Below are positions 17,017 to 26,084 of a stretch of 64,000 nucleotides of DNA, in pieces (position 1 is the first letter of the stretch; each line of letters starts with the position of its first letter). A model generated the notes under the pieces. That model was not told the DNA's origin, ran no database searches, and saw only the letters and a list, made by a program, of their open reading frames with translations. A program made the translations under genes and the position numbers. The stretch is from an uncultured Paracoccaceae bacterium (GTDB taxonomy: Bacteria; Pseudomonadota; Alphaproteobacteria; Rhodobacterales; Rhodobacteraceae): the NCBI GenBank assembly GCA_913041145.1, contig CAJWHE010000003.1:1-64000 (forward strand). The letters are read 5' to 3'.

Positions 17017-17481
17017 CTAAATCCAATTTCTATAAAATTATTTTGTTAAGTCTTAATCCACTAGTTATATTCATTCCATTTAGATTTTTCAATCAGTTCA
17101 GTGTAGTTTATCGAAATTAAAGAACAAAAGGTGGGGTTTGCCACTGAAAAATTTAAATCCTCACATACATTACTTTAAATGGCTCAAAAAGTTCCCCAGA
17201 TAAGTAGGGCTTTTAAAGATTCGCCTCATTCCATCACGGCTCATGAGTAAAAACAGCATAAGTAATCTCAATTTTCTGAAACTTGTTAATTGCACTGCGC
17301 CCTAGCCGCCATAAGCTTGAATCATTACTCTTCGATTCGCGTGTCTTGGTACATATTACAGAGCTTAAGCATCCCTCAGTTAGACTAAAAACTCTGTTAA
17401 TTTGTTCCAACCTAATACTTCGTTGTGAGTAGAATTAGAAATTATTTTTTCTAATTAAATCAAACCACTATAGTGATATAG
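17017..17481. other. Gene-free stretch between kynU and tRNA-Ser
   Basis: No intact gene is visible in these 465 bases. On the minus strand a frame near 17165-17320 is open for about 43 codons after an in-frame TAG and ends before 17160; its product resembles nothing I recognise. An inverted repeat ccactat/atagtgg (17465-17484) and another at about 17434-17456 (ttagaaa/tttctaa) lie just past the 3' end of the tRNA and could end its transcript. The place, 3' of a tRNA gene, is one where integrated elements often leave debris, but no repeat of the tRNA end is seen. Confidence 0.5.
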
Positions 17482-17571
17482 TGGCAGAGACGAAGGGATT
17501 CGAACCCTCGAGACCCTTCCGGGCCTACTCCCTTAGCAGGGGAGCGCCTTCGACCGCTCGGCCACGTCTCC
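17482..17571 (-). tRNA. tRNA-Ser (anticodon GCU)
   Basis: On the minus strand the gene starts GGAGACG at 17571 and ends with an encoded CCA (17484-17482). The acceptor stem pairs GGAGACG with CGTCTCT (one G-U). The D arm reads GGCCGAGCGGTCGAAGGC, the anticodon loop CTGCTAA has GCT at 17537-17535, a long variable arm follows as expected for serine, and the T loop is GGTTCGAATCC. It reads AGU and AGC codons. Confidence 0.97.
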
Positions 17572-17704
17572 ACCGACCGCTATACTAGGTTGAAGCCAAG
17601 GATAAAAGTGGATTCTTTTACCTTATGTATCTTTAGTAAATAGTCAGATAATTTTTAAGATCGATATTGAATTTTTATCAGGAGACTTCTTTTTGAAGCA
17701 AAAC

Positions 17705-18571
17705 TTATTCTCTTTTCTTTATCTGCCATGTAGCGTAGGCAAACAACGCCAACACAACAATTGAGCCTCCAACTATAGACATTAAACCAGGGTTTTCACC
17801 AATTACCCACCACAGGATTAAAGGAGCAAGGCAAACCTCCAGCAGGTTTATCATAGAAACTTCTGGAGCAGGTAAATATCTTGGACCTATAGTTAATAAA
17901 GAAATAGCCACAGGTAACATCAAAACCCCTCCTAACATCAATAATATCCACTGGTTTCCTGAAAGAGGAGAGAAGTCTGCTAAAGGGTACGCAAGGGCAG
18001 CAGAAATAAAAAAAGATAAGCCAATTGCAGGTATCATATTAATACGTCTTGCACCCCTAACAGCTACATAGAAAGCTGCTATGCAAAGCGCGTTGAAAAA
18101 TGCGATAGTATCTCCAAAAAAAGTTCCAGTAGCAGTTGAACCAAGTGAAACTATAAAAATACCAAAGCAAACTACGACTAAAGTAATCAACATAGAGCTT
18201 GAAGCTTTCTCTTTTAGAAAGATCCAAGATAGGGCAACTCCCATGACCGGAGCAGTAGAATATAAGATAAGCGCATTTGCGGCACTGGTATGATCTAACG
18301 AAACGCAAAACAGCACCATCCCCACACCTTGAAACCCAGCGACTAATAAGCCTTTGTATCCAAGGGATCTAAATACAGATAAAGTTTTTGATCCATAAAC
18401 AGCAAGGCAGCAAAAGAAAACAGTGAGGCCTGCAAATAATCCTCTCCAAAAAGCAATCGTAAATCCATCTGCAGCAGTCAATCGAAAAAGAAGCGTATCA
18501 GGAGTTAATACCAAGGTACCCAGCACAGTAATTAAAATACCAAATGTTCGAGGATTACTTTTTTTAAGCAT
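17705..18571 (-). CDS. EamA/DMT-family transporter
   Basis: The 288-residue protein has ten hydrophobic segments in two repeated EamA halves (for example FWRGLFAGLTVFFCCL in the first and PEVSMINLLEVCLAPLILWWVIGE in the second, a hallmark of the group). Members export amino acids or other metabolites; the substrate here is unknown. I use ATG 18571; a GTG 15 codons upstream has no better ribosome site. It stands between tRNA-Ser and the CoA-transferase pair. Confidence 0.9.
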   Translation of the reverse strand: MLKKSNPRTFGILITVLGTLVLTPDTLLFRLTAADGFTIAFWRGLFAGLTVFFCCLAVYGSKTLSVFRSLGYKGLLVAGFQGVGMVLFCVSLDHTSAANALILYSTAPVMGVALSWIFLKEKASSSMLITLVVVCFGIFIVSLGSTATGTFFGDTIAFFNALCIAAFYVAVRGARRINMIPAIGLSFFISAALAYPLADFSPLSGNQWILLMLGGVLMLPVAISLLTIGPRYLPAPEVSMINLLEVCLAPLILWWVIGENPGLMSIVGGSIVVLALFAYATWQIKKRE

Positions 18572-18709
18572 CTTGAAATAATTACCTAATACTATCTGAC
18601 TGTTTATAATCAGCACTCGAGTTATAAAGGGTCAAATATACTCTAAGTACATAGATTCACATGGAAGTATAAAAAACTTTAAGTCTAAATAGTACTATTA
18701 TTGTTGAAA

Positions 18710-19867
18710 TTAATTAATTATCTTTTGGATTAGGGACTCATCACAACCAATTTCTTGTAAAATTTGTAAGGTATGTTCTCCCAATTTAGGTGGTGGCATC
18801 TCAACTAAGTTATCTGAAGAAATAGGATTTCTAACAAATCTCATTTTCTGCTTTGTAATCCCTACTTCAATCTCGGAAAAGGCACTATACTCTTCAGAAA
18901 TTAAGTTATTAGATATACTTTCTATATTTTCAATTACAGAGCAAGGAATTGAGTTTTTAATAAGTAGATCGATCCAATAACTGGAAGGTTTTTCCTGCAA
19001 ATAACTACCAAGAACTTCATCTAACGCATCTCTATTCTCCAAACGAGTCTCCGCTCCTTGAAACCGTGGGTCATTAAGTAAACTTGGAAATCCAATAGCT
19101 TTACAAAAAGGCGCCCAATCCTTTTGACTACCCAACCCTATAACAATATCTTGATCTGCAGTTGGGTAAGGTTCAAAGGGTGTTGCTGAGGGATGTCTGG
19201 ACCCAATAGGACCTGGTACAACACCCGTATTCAAATGTCGGGCAAATGCATTTTCTAAACATGCCCACTGACAGGCTAACATAGAGACGTCTAAGTGATT
19301 TATATCACTTTTAGCCTGGGCATCCCTCTCATAAAGGCGTTGTAGGATACCAATAACAGCAAACATCGCTGCGGATATATCTCCGACAGAGAACCCTACG
19401 CGGGTAGGATTTCCTCCCTGTTCTCCATTGATACTCATCATCCCACTCATAGCTTGAACGACTATGTCATATGCTGGGCGATCAGATAAACTCCCTTTCT
19501 GTCCAAAACCAGAAATCGACGCAGAAATTAATTTTGGATTTATTGCTTTCAATTCTTGGTCACTACATCCCAAGCGATCACGAACACCAGGCCGCATATT
19601 TTCTACAAACACATCAGCTGATGCAAGAAGTTTACGCAGCACTGCCTTTCCATCGTCTGTTTTTAAATCAAGCTTAATTGAACGCTTATTACGATTGACA
19701 GAAGCAAAATACAAACCAACTCCATCCTTAAAGGGAGGGGTAGTTCGAGAAGTGTCACCATTTGGATTTTCGACCTTAATTACATCCGCACCCAGGCTCG
19801 CCAATAGCCATGTACAAAAAGGACCAGAAAGAACACTCGTCATATCTACAACACGTATTCCCTTCAT
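18710..19867 (-). CDS. CaiB/BaiF (family III) CoA-transferase
   Basis: A 385-residue class III CoA-transferase. Visible are the N-terminal VVDMTSVLSGPFCTWLLASLGADVIKVE, VNRNKRSIKLDLK, ENMRPGV and the catalytic Asp at about residue 163 (VGDISAAM). It moves CoA between acyl-CoA and a free carboxylic acid; substrates cannot be assigned. The start overlaps the stop of the upstream crotonase homologue as ATGA, so the two are translated together and probably act on the same acyl-CoA. Confidence 0.93.
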   Translation of the reverse strand: MKGIRVVDMTSVLSGPFCTWLLASLGADVIKVENPNGDTSRTTPPFKDGVGLYFASVNRNKRSIKLDLKTDDGKAVLRKLLASADVFVENMRPGVRDRLGCSDQELKAINPKLISASISGFGQKGSLSDRPAYDIVVQAMSGMMSINGEQGGNPTRVGFSVGDISAAMFAVIGILQRLYERDAQAKSDINHLDVSMLACQWACLENAFARHLNTGVVPGPIGSRHPSATPFEPYPTADQDIVIGLGSQKDWAPFCKAIGFPSLLNDPRFQGAETRLENRDALDEVLGSYLQEKPSSYWIDLLIKNSIPCSVIENIESISNNLISEEYSAFSEIEVGITKQKMRFVRNPISSDNLVEMPPPKLGEHTLQILQEIGCDESLIQKIIN

Positions 19868-20511
19868 TTTTCTGATACCATTATACGTGACTTAATTTTT
19901 ACCTGATGGTTTCTATCAGAGGATTTTGCTATTTCAAAAAGCTTTTCAGATTCAGAATTAAACTCAGAAAAATCTAATACTCTATCAACCAAGCCCCAAT
20001 GCAAGGCCTCGTCTGAGTCAATAGTTTGACCACCAAGCAATATAATTGAAGTGCGTCCTTTCCCTATAAGTGAGTACAGACTATTAACGTCATACTGTCC
20101 TGGTAACACGTTATTTTTAAAAACTGGGTACGCAAAACGGGCCGTTGGAACAGACACTCTAATGTCACATCCTAAAGCTAACGATAGGCCACCCCCCATG
20201 CAATGGCCATTTAACAAGGCAACCGTCATAACAGGAATTTTTCTAAGACTCTCTGCCATTCTACTCCAACCATCCGGAGTATCATCACCACCAGTAACCA
20301 GTTCCGAAAGATCAGCGCCGGCGCAGAATACTCTATCCCCAGCTCCCGTGACCACAACTCCCAAGAGATTATCATCTGCAGCCGCCCGGTTAAAAATAAC
20401 TGTTAACTCATCCAACATTTCATTAGTCAGTGAATTTGCTTTCTGGGGGCGATTAACAGTAACTGTTAAAATATTCTTATCTCGACTTTGAAGTATAAGG
20501 TTATCAACCAT
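19864..20511 (-). CDS. Crotonase-superfamily protein lacking the two hydratase glutamates
   Basis: The 215-residue protein has the crotonase fold: VTVNRPQKANSLT, the oxyanion-hole segments FCAGADLSEL and NGHCMGGGLSLALGCDIRV, and GLVDRVL. It is about 40 residues shorter than typical enoyl-CoA hydratases, missing the last helices. By alignment to rat enoyl-CoA hydratase, Glu144 is Ser 110 and Glu164 is Val 130. Hydratase activity is therefore unlikely; decarboxylase, thioesterase or isomerase chemistry, or a non-catalytic role, remains open. Overlaps the CoA-transferase start by four bases. Confidence 0.87.
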   Translation of the reverse strand: MVDNLILQSRDKNILTVTVNRPQKANSLTNEMLDELTVIFNRAAADDNLLGVVVTGAGDRVFCAGADLSELVTGGDDTPDGWSRMAESLRKIPVMTVALLNGHCMGGGLSLALGCDIRVSVPTARFAYPVFKNNVLPGQYDVNSLYSLIGKGRTSIILLGGQTIDSDEALHWGLVDRVLDFSEFNSESEKLFEIAKSSDRNHQVKIKSRIMVSEK

Positions 20512-20561
20512 TTCTATCTCCTTAAAAAAATAATCATAAAAGATAACAAAGGGAATTCAAA

Positions 20562-21257
20562 TCACTTTTCTTTGAAAAGATTATCTAGGAATTTATAGAA
20601 CCACTTCGCTTGTGCAGCGTCACTCTTGTACATCAATCTCGTTTGCTCTTTCGAAGTCTGTTGGCCAATATACCTTGACCAATCCTCCTTTTGCCATCTC
20701 CGAAAACCTTCAATCGTAACTTCAGGATGAAACTGTAATCCATACACTTTCTCTCCATACTTAAATGCTTGATTTGGAAACAACTTACTGCCAGCCAATC
20801 TAATTGCTCCTGCGGGAATACCAAAAGTGTGGGAATGTGCCTGCGTAACAAAAAGAGGTTCTTGCAGAAAACCACAAGCGAATGCTTCTGGTGTGGGCTC
20901 GACTTGATAATAACCAAATTCACTCGTTTTACTATCAAGAGGACCAACCTTAGCCCCTAGGTGGTATGCTATTTGTTGGGCACCCTGACAAATTCCTAAC
21001 ATAGGTATATCAGCAGTTAAACAATCTCTAATCCACCGATATTCATCCTCAAGGAACAGAAAATCTTTTGTATCGAACACATTATATTGGCCACCATAAA
21101 GAACAGTTCCAATCACTGATTCATCTATGTCTTCAATAAGCTCTCCCTTAAAAGGTTTAAATATTTTGACATCTAAACTGTTAACACAGGCCCAACTAAC
21201 AACTCTGTCATCTGTTGGACCATCTCCATGCTTTATTAGAACTAATTTTTTTCTCAC
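20562..21257 (-). CDS. Class I glutamine amidotransferase-like protein
   Basis: A free-standing GATase1 domain of 231 residues. The nucleophile Cys 90 (GICQGAQ), and His 177 with Glu 179 (LQFHPEV) form an intact triad. It belongs to the GMP-synthase-like group of stand-alone amidotransferases, some of which hydrolyse gamma-glutamyl amides such as gamma-glutamyl-polyamines; the substrate here is open. Translation starts at GTG 21257, five bases after GGGAGG. About 50 bases separate it from the crotonase homologue downstream, so one transcript is likely. Confidence 0.9.
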   Translation of the reverse strand: MRKKLVLIKHGDGPTDDRVVSWACVNSLDVKIFKPFKGELIEDIDESVIGTVLYGGQYNVFDTKDFLFLEDEYRWIRDCLTADIPMLGICQGAQQIAYHLGAKVGPLDSKTSEFGYYQVEPTPEAFACGFLQEPLFVTQAHSHTFGIPAGAIRLAGSKLFPNQAFKYGEKVYGLQFHPEVTIEGFRRWQKEDWSRYIGQQTSKEQTRLMYKSDAAQAKWFYKFLDNLFKEK

Positions 21258-21298
21258 CTAGGCCTCCCAGATATAACTTCAGCGATTCAAATTATAGT

Positions 21299-22396
21299 TT
21301 AAGCATTAAACAGAAAGTGTAAAACGTCTCCATCTTTGACAGTATAACTTTTCCCCTCAACCCTCATTTTACCAGCTTCCTTTGCCTTTTGTTCACCATT
21401 AAAAGAAACAAAATCATTAAAGGCGATAGTTTCAGCACGAATGAAACCCCTTTCAAAGTCACCGTGAATTACACCAGCTGCCTGTGGTGCTAACGTACCA
21501 TGCTTAACTGTCCAAGCCCTGGCTTCTTTTGGACCTACAGTAAAGTAAGTTTCTAATTGCAATAAATCATACCCTGCTCGAATTAATCTGTCCAAGCCTG
21601 CCTCATCCAAACCCATTTCATTTAAAAATAACTCTGCCTCATCTTGATCTAACTGACTAATTTCTTCTTCAATTTGAGCGCTAATTATAACTACCCCAGA
21701 GTTTTGTTTCTTAGCCATTTCAAATACTTTTTGAGTAAAGGAGTTCCCACTCGAAGCACTGTCTTCACCAACGTTACAAACAAATAGAATAGGTTTTGCT
21801 GTCAATAACTGGAGCATTGTCCAAGTTTTTAGGTCATCTTCATCTACCAAAACAGTTCTAGCTGGTAACCCATCCTCCAATGCCACCAGGGCGACTTTTA
21901 GAAGGCGCTCTTGCTGAATTGCTTCTTTATCACCACCTCTAACTTTACGGATTAAGCCTTGAAGACGTTTCTCAATACTTTCAATATCAGCTAACATTAA
22001 TTCTGTTTCGATAGTCTCTGCATCTGAAACTGGATCGATACGGTCGCTTACATGGGTAACATCATCATCCTCGAAACAACGCAGGACATGTGCAATTGCA
22101 TCAACCTCACGAATATTTGCTAAAAATTGATTTCCCAAACCTTCTCCTTTTGAAGCACCCTTAACTAAACCTGCTATATCTACGAATGTCATTCGGGTTG
22201 GGATAATTTGTTTCGACTCAGCTATCTTTGCCAACTCATCTAGACGTCTGTCGGGGACACCAACCTCTCCGATGTTTGGTTCGATAGTACAAAAGGGAAA
22301 GTTAGCAGCTTGAGCCGCTGCCGTTTTAGTCAGTGCATTAAACAATGTTGATTTCCCAACATTAGGCAATCCAACAATACCCATTTTAAATCCCAT
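21299..22396 (-). CDS. ychF: Redox-regulated ATPase YchF (OLA1 family)
   Basis: A 365-residue P-loop protein of the Obg-related YchF group that binds ribosomes and prefers ATP to GTP. Signatures are [18 protein letters not shown], the switch [20 protein letters not shown], an NVGEDSA in place of the NKxD specificity motif, and the C-terminal TGS domain ([28 protein letters not shown]). ATG 22396 lies six or seven bases after AAGG. Divergent from trpA with about 130 bases between. Confidence 0.97.
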   Translation of the reverse strand: MGFKMGIVGLPNVGKSTLFNALTKTAAAQAANFPFCTIEPNIGEVGVPDRRLDELAKIAESKQIIPTRMTFVDIAGLVKGASKGEGLGNQFLANIREVDAIAHVLRCFEDDDVTHVSDRIDPVSDAETIETELMLADIESIEKRLQGLIRKVRGGDKEAIQQERLLKVALVALEDGLPARTVLVDEDDLKTWTMLQLLTAKPILFVCNVGEDSASSGNSFTQKVFEMAKKQNSGVVIISAQIEEEISQLDQDEAELFLNEMGLDEAGLDRLIRAGYDLLQLETYFTVGPKEARAWTVKHGTLAPQAAGVIHGDFERGFIRAETIAFNDFVSFNGEQKAKEAGKMRVEGKSYTVKDGDVLHFLFNA

Positions 22397-22525
22397 TTTT
22401 TTTCCTTAATATTAATATAATTTTGTTGGATTTACGTTCTTGATACACATAACGTCAAGGAGAGCATTGATTCTTACTGCAATATTAGTACAAACTTTCA
22501 ATATAAAATCAAAAAGGTAACATAA

Positions 22526-23317
22526 ATGGCCCGTATAGACGACACTTTTTCAGCTTTAAGAGCTAATAGGAAGAAAGCATTCGTTGCCTATATTATGGCA
22601 GGTGATCCAGATTATAATGAATCCAAGGAGCTGCTCATGGGACTTCCTGAAGCCGGTGTAGACATAATTGAGCTGGGCTTACCTTTTACTGACCCAATGG
22701 CTGATGGTCCAACAATCCAGCTAGCGGGTCAACGAGCTTTAAATTCTGGACAAAATCTTGAGAAAACTCTGCAAATGGTACAGGATTTTAGAAGCAAAAA
22801 TAATGTCACTCCAATAATCATAATGGGTTACTATAACCCTATTTATTCTTATGGCGTGGATAAGTTTTTATCTAAAGCAAAGCTGGTAGGCGTTGATGGA
22901 CTTATTATTGTAGACCTTCCTCCTGAAGAAGATAGTGAACTATGCATTCCAGCTAAAAATATAGGGCTTAATTTTATTCGGTTAGCAACACCGACCACAG
23001 ATGAAAATAGGCTTCCTGCAGTCCTAAAAAATACATCAGGGTTTGTTTACTATGTTTCAATAACTGGCATAACTGGTGTGGCCAATGCAAGTTCTGCAAA
23101 TGTTTCTCCAGAAATTTCTCGAATTAAAAAAGAGACAGATCTACCTGTGGTGGTTGGTTTTGGAATTAAAACTCCCGAAGCAGCATTAGAAATGGCAAAA
23201 GTAGCAGATGGCGTTGTGGTTGGCTCAGCTATAGTAGAAAAAATCGCACAAGGCGAATCAAACAAAAGCGTATTGGCCTTTGTTAAATCACTGGCAGAGG
23301 GCGTTCATGATGCTTAA
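22526..23317 (+). CDS. trpA: Tryptophan synthase alpha subunit
   Basis: TrpA cleaves indole-3-glycerol phosphate to indole and glyceraldehyde 3-phosphate and channels indole to TrpB. The 263-residue TIM barrel keeps the catalytic Glu ([14 protein letters not shown]) and Asp ([12 protein letters not shown]), and the phosphate loop [12 protein letters not shown] and VGSAIV. It stands apart from trpB and trpF (27-29 kb), an arrangement known in Rhodobacterales. Shine-Dalgarno AAGGT lies upstream. Confidence 0.97.
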   Translation: MARIDDTFSALRANRKKAFVAYIMAGDPDYNESKELLMGLPEAGVDIIELGLPFTDPMADGPTIQLAGQRALNSGQNLEKTLQMVQDFRSKNNVTPIIIMGYYNPIYSYGVDKFLSKAKLVGVDGLIIVDLPPEEDSELCIPAKNIGLNFIRLATPTTDENRLPAVLKNTSGFVYYVSITGITGVANASSANVSPEISRIKKETDLPVVVGFGIKTPEAALEMAKVADGVVVGSAIVEKIAQGESNKSVLAFVKSLAEGVHDA

Positions 23318-23374
23318 CTACAAAAATATTTTGTTCCAGTATCGCTAACAATCATTTATTAAAGGTTTCCAGAC

Positions 23375-24538
23375 ATGACTGTAATAACTGAAATAACAGA
23401 TCTTAAGAGAATTTACAAAAATCGTGTCCCAAAAATGTTTTACGATTATTGTGAAACTGGAAGTTGGACGGAACAAACTTTTCGTGAGAATTCAACAGAC
23501 TTTGAAAAAATACGCTTAAGGCAACGCGTAGCAGTTGATATGGAAGGTCGATCGACTGCATCTAAAATGGTTGGAAGAGATGTGACGATGCCAGTAGCCT
23601 TAGCTCCTGTAGGTCTTACGGGGATGCAGCACGCAAACGGAGAAATACTTGCTGCCAAAGCAGCCGAATCTTTCGGTGTTCCCTTTACTTTATCAACGAT
23701 GTCAATCTGCTCTATTGAGGATGTAGCCGAACACACGACAGTCCCCTTTTGGTTTCAACTATATGTAATGCGTGATGACGAGTTTATTACAAATCTTATA
23801 GATAGAGCAAAACGAGCAAACTGCGAAGCATTACTACTTACACTAGATCTTCAAATTTTAGGTCAAAGGCATAAAGACCTTAAGAATGGTTTATCAATAC
23901 CTCCAAAATTAAACCCTACTGTTTTAATGGATTTGATGACAAAATGGACTTGGGCCATAAAAATGTTAGGAGCAAAACGTCGAACTTTTGGAAATATTGT
24001 TGGCCACGCGAAAAGTGTAAATGATATCTCTAGTCTAGCAAGCTGGACCAGTGAACAATTCGACCCAAAGTTAGACTGGGACACCGTCAAACAATACAGG
24101 AAACAGTGGGATGGAAAGTTTATTCTTAAAGGGATTCTGGATGCTGAAGATGCAAAGAAAGCCTTAGAAATCGGAGCAGATGCGATTATTGTATCTAATC
24201 ACGGTGGAAGACAGCTAGATGGCGCATTAAGTTCCATTCGTGTACTTCCAGAAATACTAGACGCTGTTGGTGACAAAATAGAGGTTCATTTAGACAGCGG
24301 AATTAGGTCTGGTCAAGATGTTCTTAAAGCCCTAGCCCTGGGTGCAACTGGGACATATATAGGGCGGGCGTATATATATGGTCTTGGAGCGCTCGGCCAA
24401 CTAGGTGTGGAAACTGCTTTATCAATCATTCAGAAGGAATTGGACACAACTATGGCATTGTGTGGAGAAAAAAATATACATTCTTTAAATCGATCAAACC
24501 TTCTTATTCCAAAGGATTTTTTTCATAAGTACTCATGA
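23375..24538 (+). CDS. FMN-dependent alpha-hydroxy-acid oxidase/dehydrogenase (LldD family), copy 1
   Basis: A 387-residue enzyme of the glycolate oxidase/L-lactate dehydrogenase family. The substrate Tyr (MFYDYCETGSW), the FMN-binding LAPVGLTGMQH, the active-site SNHGGRQLDGA with catalytic His, and HLDSGIRSGQDVLKALALGA are present. It oxidises an L-2-hydroxy acid, probably lactate, with electrons going to the quinone pool or oxygen; exact substrate unresolved. A second family member lies at 41.4 kb. Confidence 0.92.
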   Translation: MTVITEITDLKRIYKNRVPKMFYDYCETGSWTEQTFRENSTDFEKIRLRQRVAVDMEGRSTASKMVGRDVTMPVALAPVGLTGMQHANGEILAAKAAESFGVPFTLSTMSICSIEDVAEHTTVPFWFQLYVMRDDEFITNLIDRAKRANCEALLLTLDLQILGQRHKDLKNGLSIPPKLNPTVLMDLMTKWTWAIKMLGAKRRTFGNIVGHAKSVNDISSLASWTSEQFDPKLDWDTVKQYRKQWDGKFILKGILDAEDAKKALEIGADAIIVSNHGGRQLDGALSSIRVLPEILDAVGDKIEVHLDSGIRSGQDVLKALALGATGTYIGRAYIYGLGALGQLGVETALSIIQKELDTTMALCGEKNIHSLNRSNLLIPKDFFHKYS

Positions 24539-24572
24539 ATTTTTAATAAATAATATCAAAAAAAGGATAAAA

Positions 24573-25148
24573 ATGCCCATAAAAACTATACTATTCTTAC
24601 TACTTTTTTTTCCATCGATTATATTAGCGCACTCACCAATCATAACCAAAAATAATCAAGTAATGACAAAAAGTAATCCCTTTGTTATCTCCAAACCCGA
24701 ACACTCAAAGGCCATTTTTTCTGAACTAAATGGATCAGAGCATTATTATAAAATTGAAAGTGATATTCCCTTCAATTTTTATGCTGGAATTACTGTACCA
24801 AAACTTGAAACCTGTGATCAACAAAATTACTTTTCCTTCAAGGTACTTGGAGCTGACTTTAAAGAAATAGATGGTAGAGATGGCGGAAGCTTTGTTTGGT
24901 GGGCTTGGTATGAAAAATACGGTAAGTCATGGTACTGGGTTGGACCCGAAATTGGTGAAAACTTTGCTTCTAATAGAACATATAACCCCGGCACATATTA
25001 TGTTAAAGTATTCAATCAAACAAATACTGGAAAATACGCGTTAGCAGTCGGGGATATAGAAAAATTTGGATTGGCATCAATTCCAAAGTTATTATTAACG
25101 GTTAGAAAATTAAAAAAGGTTTTCTGGGCAGAAAGTAATTGTAGATAG
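24573..25148 (+). CDS. Secreted protein of unknown function
   Basis: The 191-residue product begins with a signal peptide (MPIKTILFLLLFFPSIILA-HS). The mature part is rich in aromatic residues (FVWWAWYEKYGKSWYWVGP) and ends with a segment resembling bacterial pre-peptidase-type beta domains (YNPGTYYVKVFNQTNTGKYALAVGD). I know no function. A good AAGGA site precedes ATG. The short distance to the hydroxy-acid oxidase upstream suggests a shared transcript. A periplasmic beta-sandwich, possibly ligand-binding, is the most that can be said. Confidence 0.75.
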   Translation: MPIKTILFLLLFFPSIILAHSPIITKNNQVMTKSNPFVISKPEHSKAIFSELNGSEHYYKIESDIPFNFYAGITVPKLETCDQQNYFSFKVLGADFKEIDGRDGGSFVWWAWYEKYGKSWYWVGPEIGENFASNRTYNPGTYYVKVFNQTNTGKYALAVGDIEKFGLASIPKLLLTVRKLKKVFWAESNCR

Positions 25149-25278
25149 TTAAATGTCGTTCTGATTGTTATCTCAATATCAAGTGGTACCAGGGTAATTA
25201 AATAAAAATTAATTCTTTACCATTATATAAAATAAAAGCTTTCCAAACTAAAAATACTTAATTATACGCTTGGTTTCA

Positions 25279-25308
25279 CGCGGCTCTACACCCTTGGAGG
25301 AGACCGCA
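25279..25308 (+). other. Leader hairpin before rplY
   Basis: gcggctc pairs with gagaccgc (one bulge) around a cct/agg-containing loop about 20 bases ahead of the rplY ribosome site. Ribosomal protein leaders often fold this way. No autoregulation can be shown from sequence. Confidence 0.3.
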
Positions 25309-25327
25309 TAATTATTGGAGAATGAAA

Positions 25328-25990
25328 ATGGCTGATGAGACACCAAATCTTATCGCCGAGGCACGTTCGAGGACAGGCAAGGGGGCCGCTCGATCAGCAC
25401 GCCGTAATGGTATGGTGCCCGGTGTAGTTTACGGTGGAGGAGTAGATCCACTACCTATAAATATCCCTTACAATATACTATTAAGAAAATTAAAAGCAGG
25501 GCGTTTTCTATCAACGCTATTCGACTTAAAAGTTGAAGGTCACGATGATGTTCGTGTGATATGTCGAAACGTACAAAGAAACGTTGTCAAAGACTTACCA
25601 ACTCATGTTGACTTCATGCGGTTAAAAAGAGACACGCGAATAAACTTGTTTATTCAGGTTAATTTTACTGGCGAAGATGTTTGTCTAGGCTTAAAACGTG
25701 GTGGTGTCTTGACTGTTATACGCCCAGAAGTTGAATTAATGGTTACAGCTGGTGAGATACCTGAAAACATCGAAGTTGATCTTTCAAACTTATCCGTAGG
25801 TGATGCTGTAACGATTTCCTCTGTAACATTACCTTCTGGAACAAAAGCTATAATTGATCGTGACTTTGTTATTGCTACTATTCAGGCTCCATCAAGTCTA
25901 AAATCTTCAGGAACAGATGACGATGATGATGCCGAAGTGGTAGAAGGCTCTGAGGAATCGGACGATAAAGCCGAAGGTGCAGAAGATTAA
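25328..25990 (+). CDS. rplY: 50S ribosomal protein bL25 (Ctc/TL5 type)
   Basis: The long, two-domain L25 form binds 5S rRNA. The 220-residue protein has the N-terminal domain ([28 protein letters not shown]) and the CTC-type C-terminal domain ([26 protein letters not shown]), then a strongly acidic tail rich in Asp and Glu. I place the start at ATG 25328, seven bases after GGAG 25317-25320; ATG 25322 is too close to that site. Followed by pth as in most alphaproteobacteria. Confidence 0.96.
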   Translation: MADETPNLIAEARSRTGKGAARSARRNGMVPGVVYGGGVDPLPINIPYNILLRKLKAGRFLSTLFDLKVEGHDDVRVICRNVQRNVVKDLPTHVDFMRLKRDTRINLFIQVNFTGEDVCLGLKRGGVLTVIRPEVELMVTAGEIPENIEVDLSNLSVGDAVTISSVTLPSGTKAIIDRDFVIATIQAPSSLKSSGTDDDDDAEVVEGSEESDDKAEGAED

Positions 25991-26000
25991 TCTTTTAAAA

Positions 26001-26044
26001 AACTTACTAAATGCATAGTGAAAAATATGCGTTTGGTAAAAGTT
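26001..26044 (+). other. Long hairpin between rplY and pth
   Basis: aactt-actaaatgcata (26001-26017) pairs with tatgcgtttggtaaaagtt (26026-26044): 17 pairs including two G-U, a two-base bulge, and an eight-base loop. No T tract follows, so it is not a classic terminator; RNA processing or partial attenuation between rplY and pth is a fair guess. Confidence 0.55.
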
Positions 26045-26084
26045 GATCTATTAAATCGCACTAATTTCAGGTAAGTGAAGTCTC

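Noticed and set aside
17465-17484. Inverted repeat ccactat/atagtgg as an integrase attachment core
   Set aside because: It overlaps only the CCA end of the tRNA, has no second copy in the window, and no integrase is nearby; a weak tRNA terminator is as likely.
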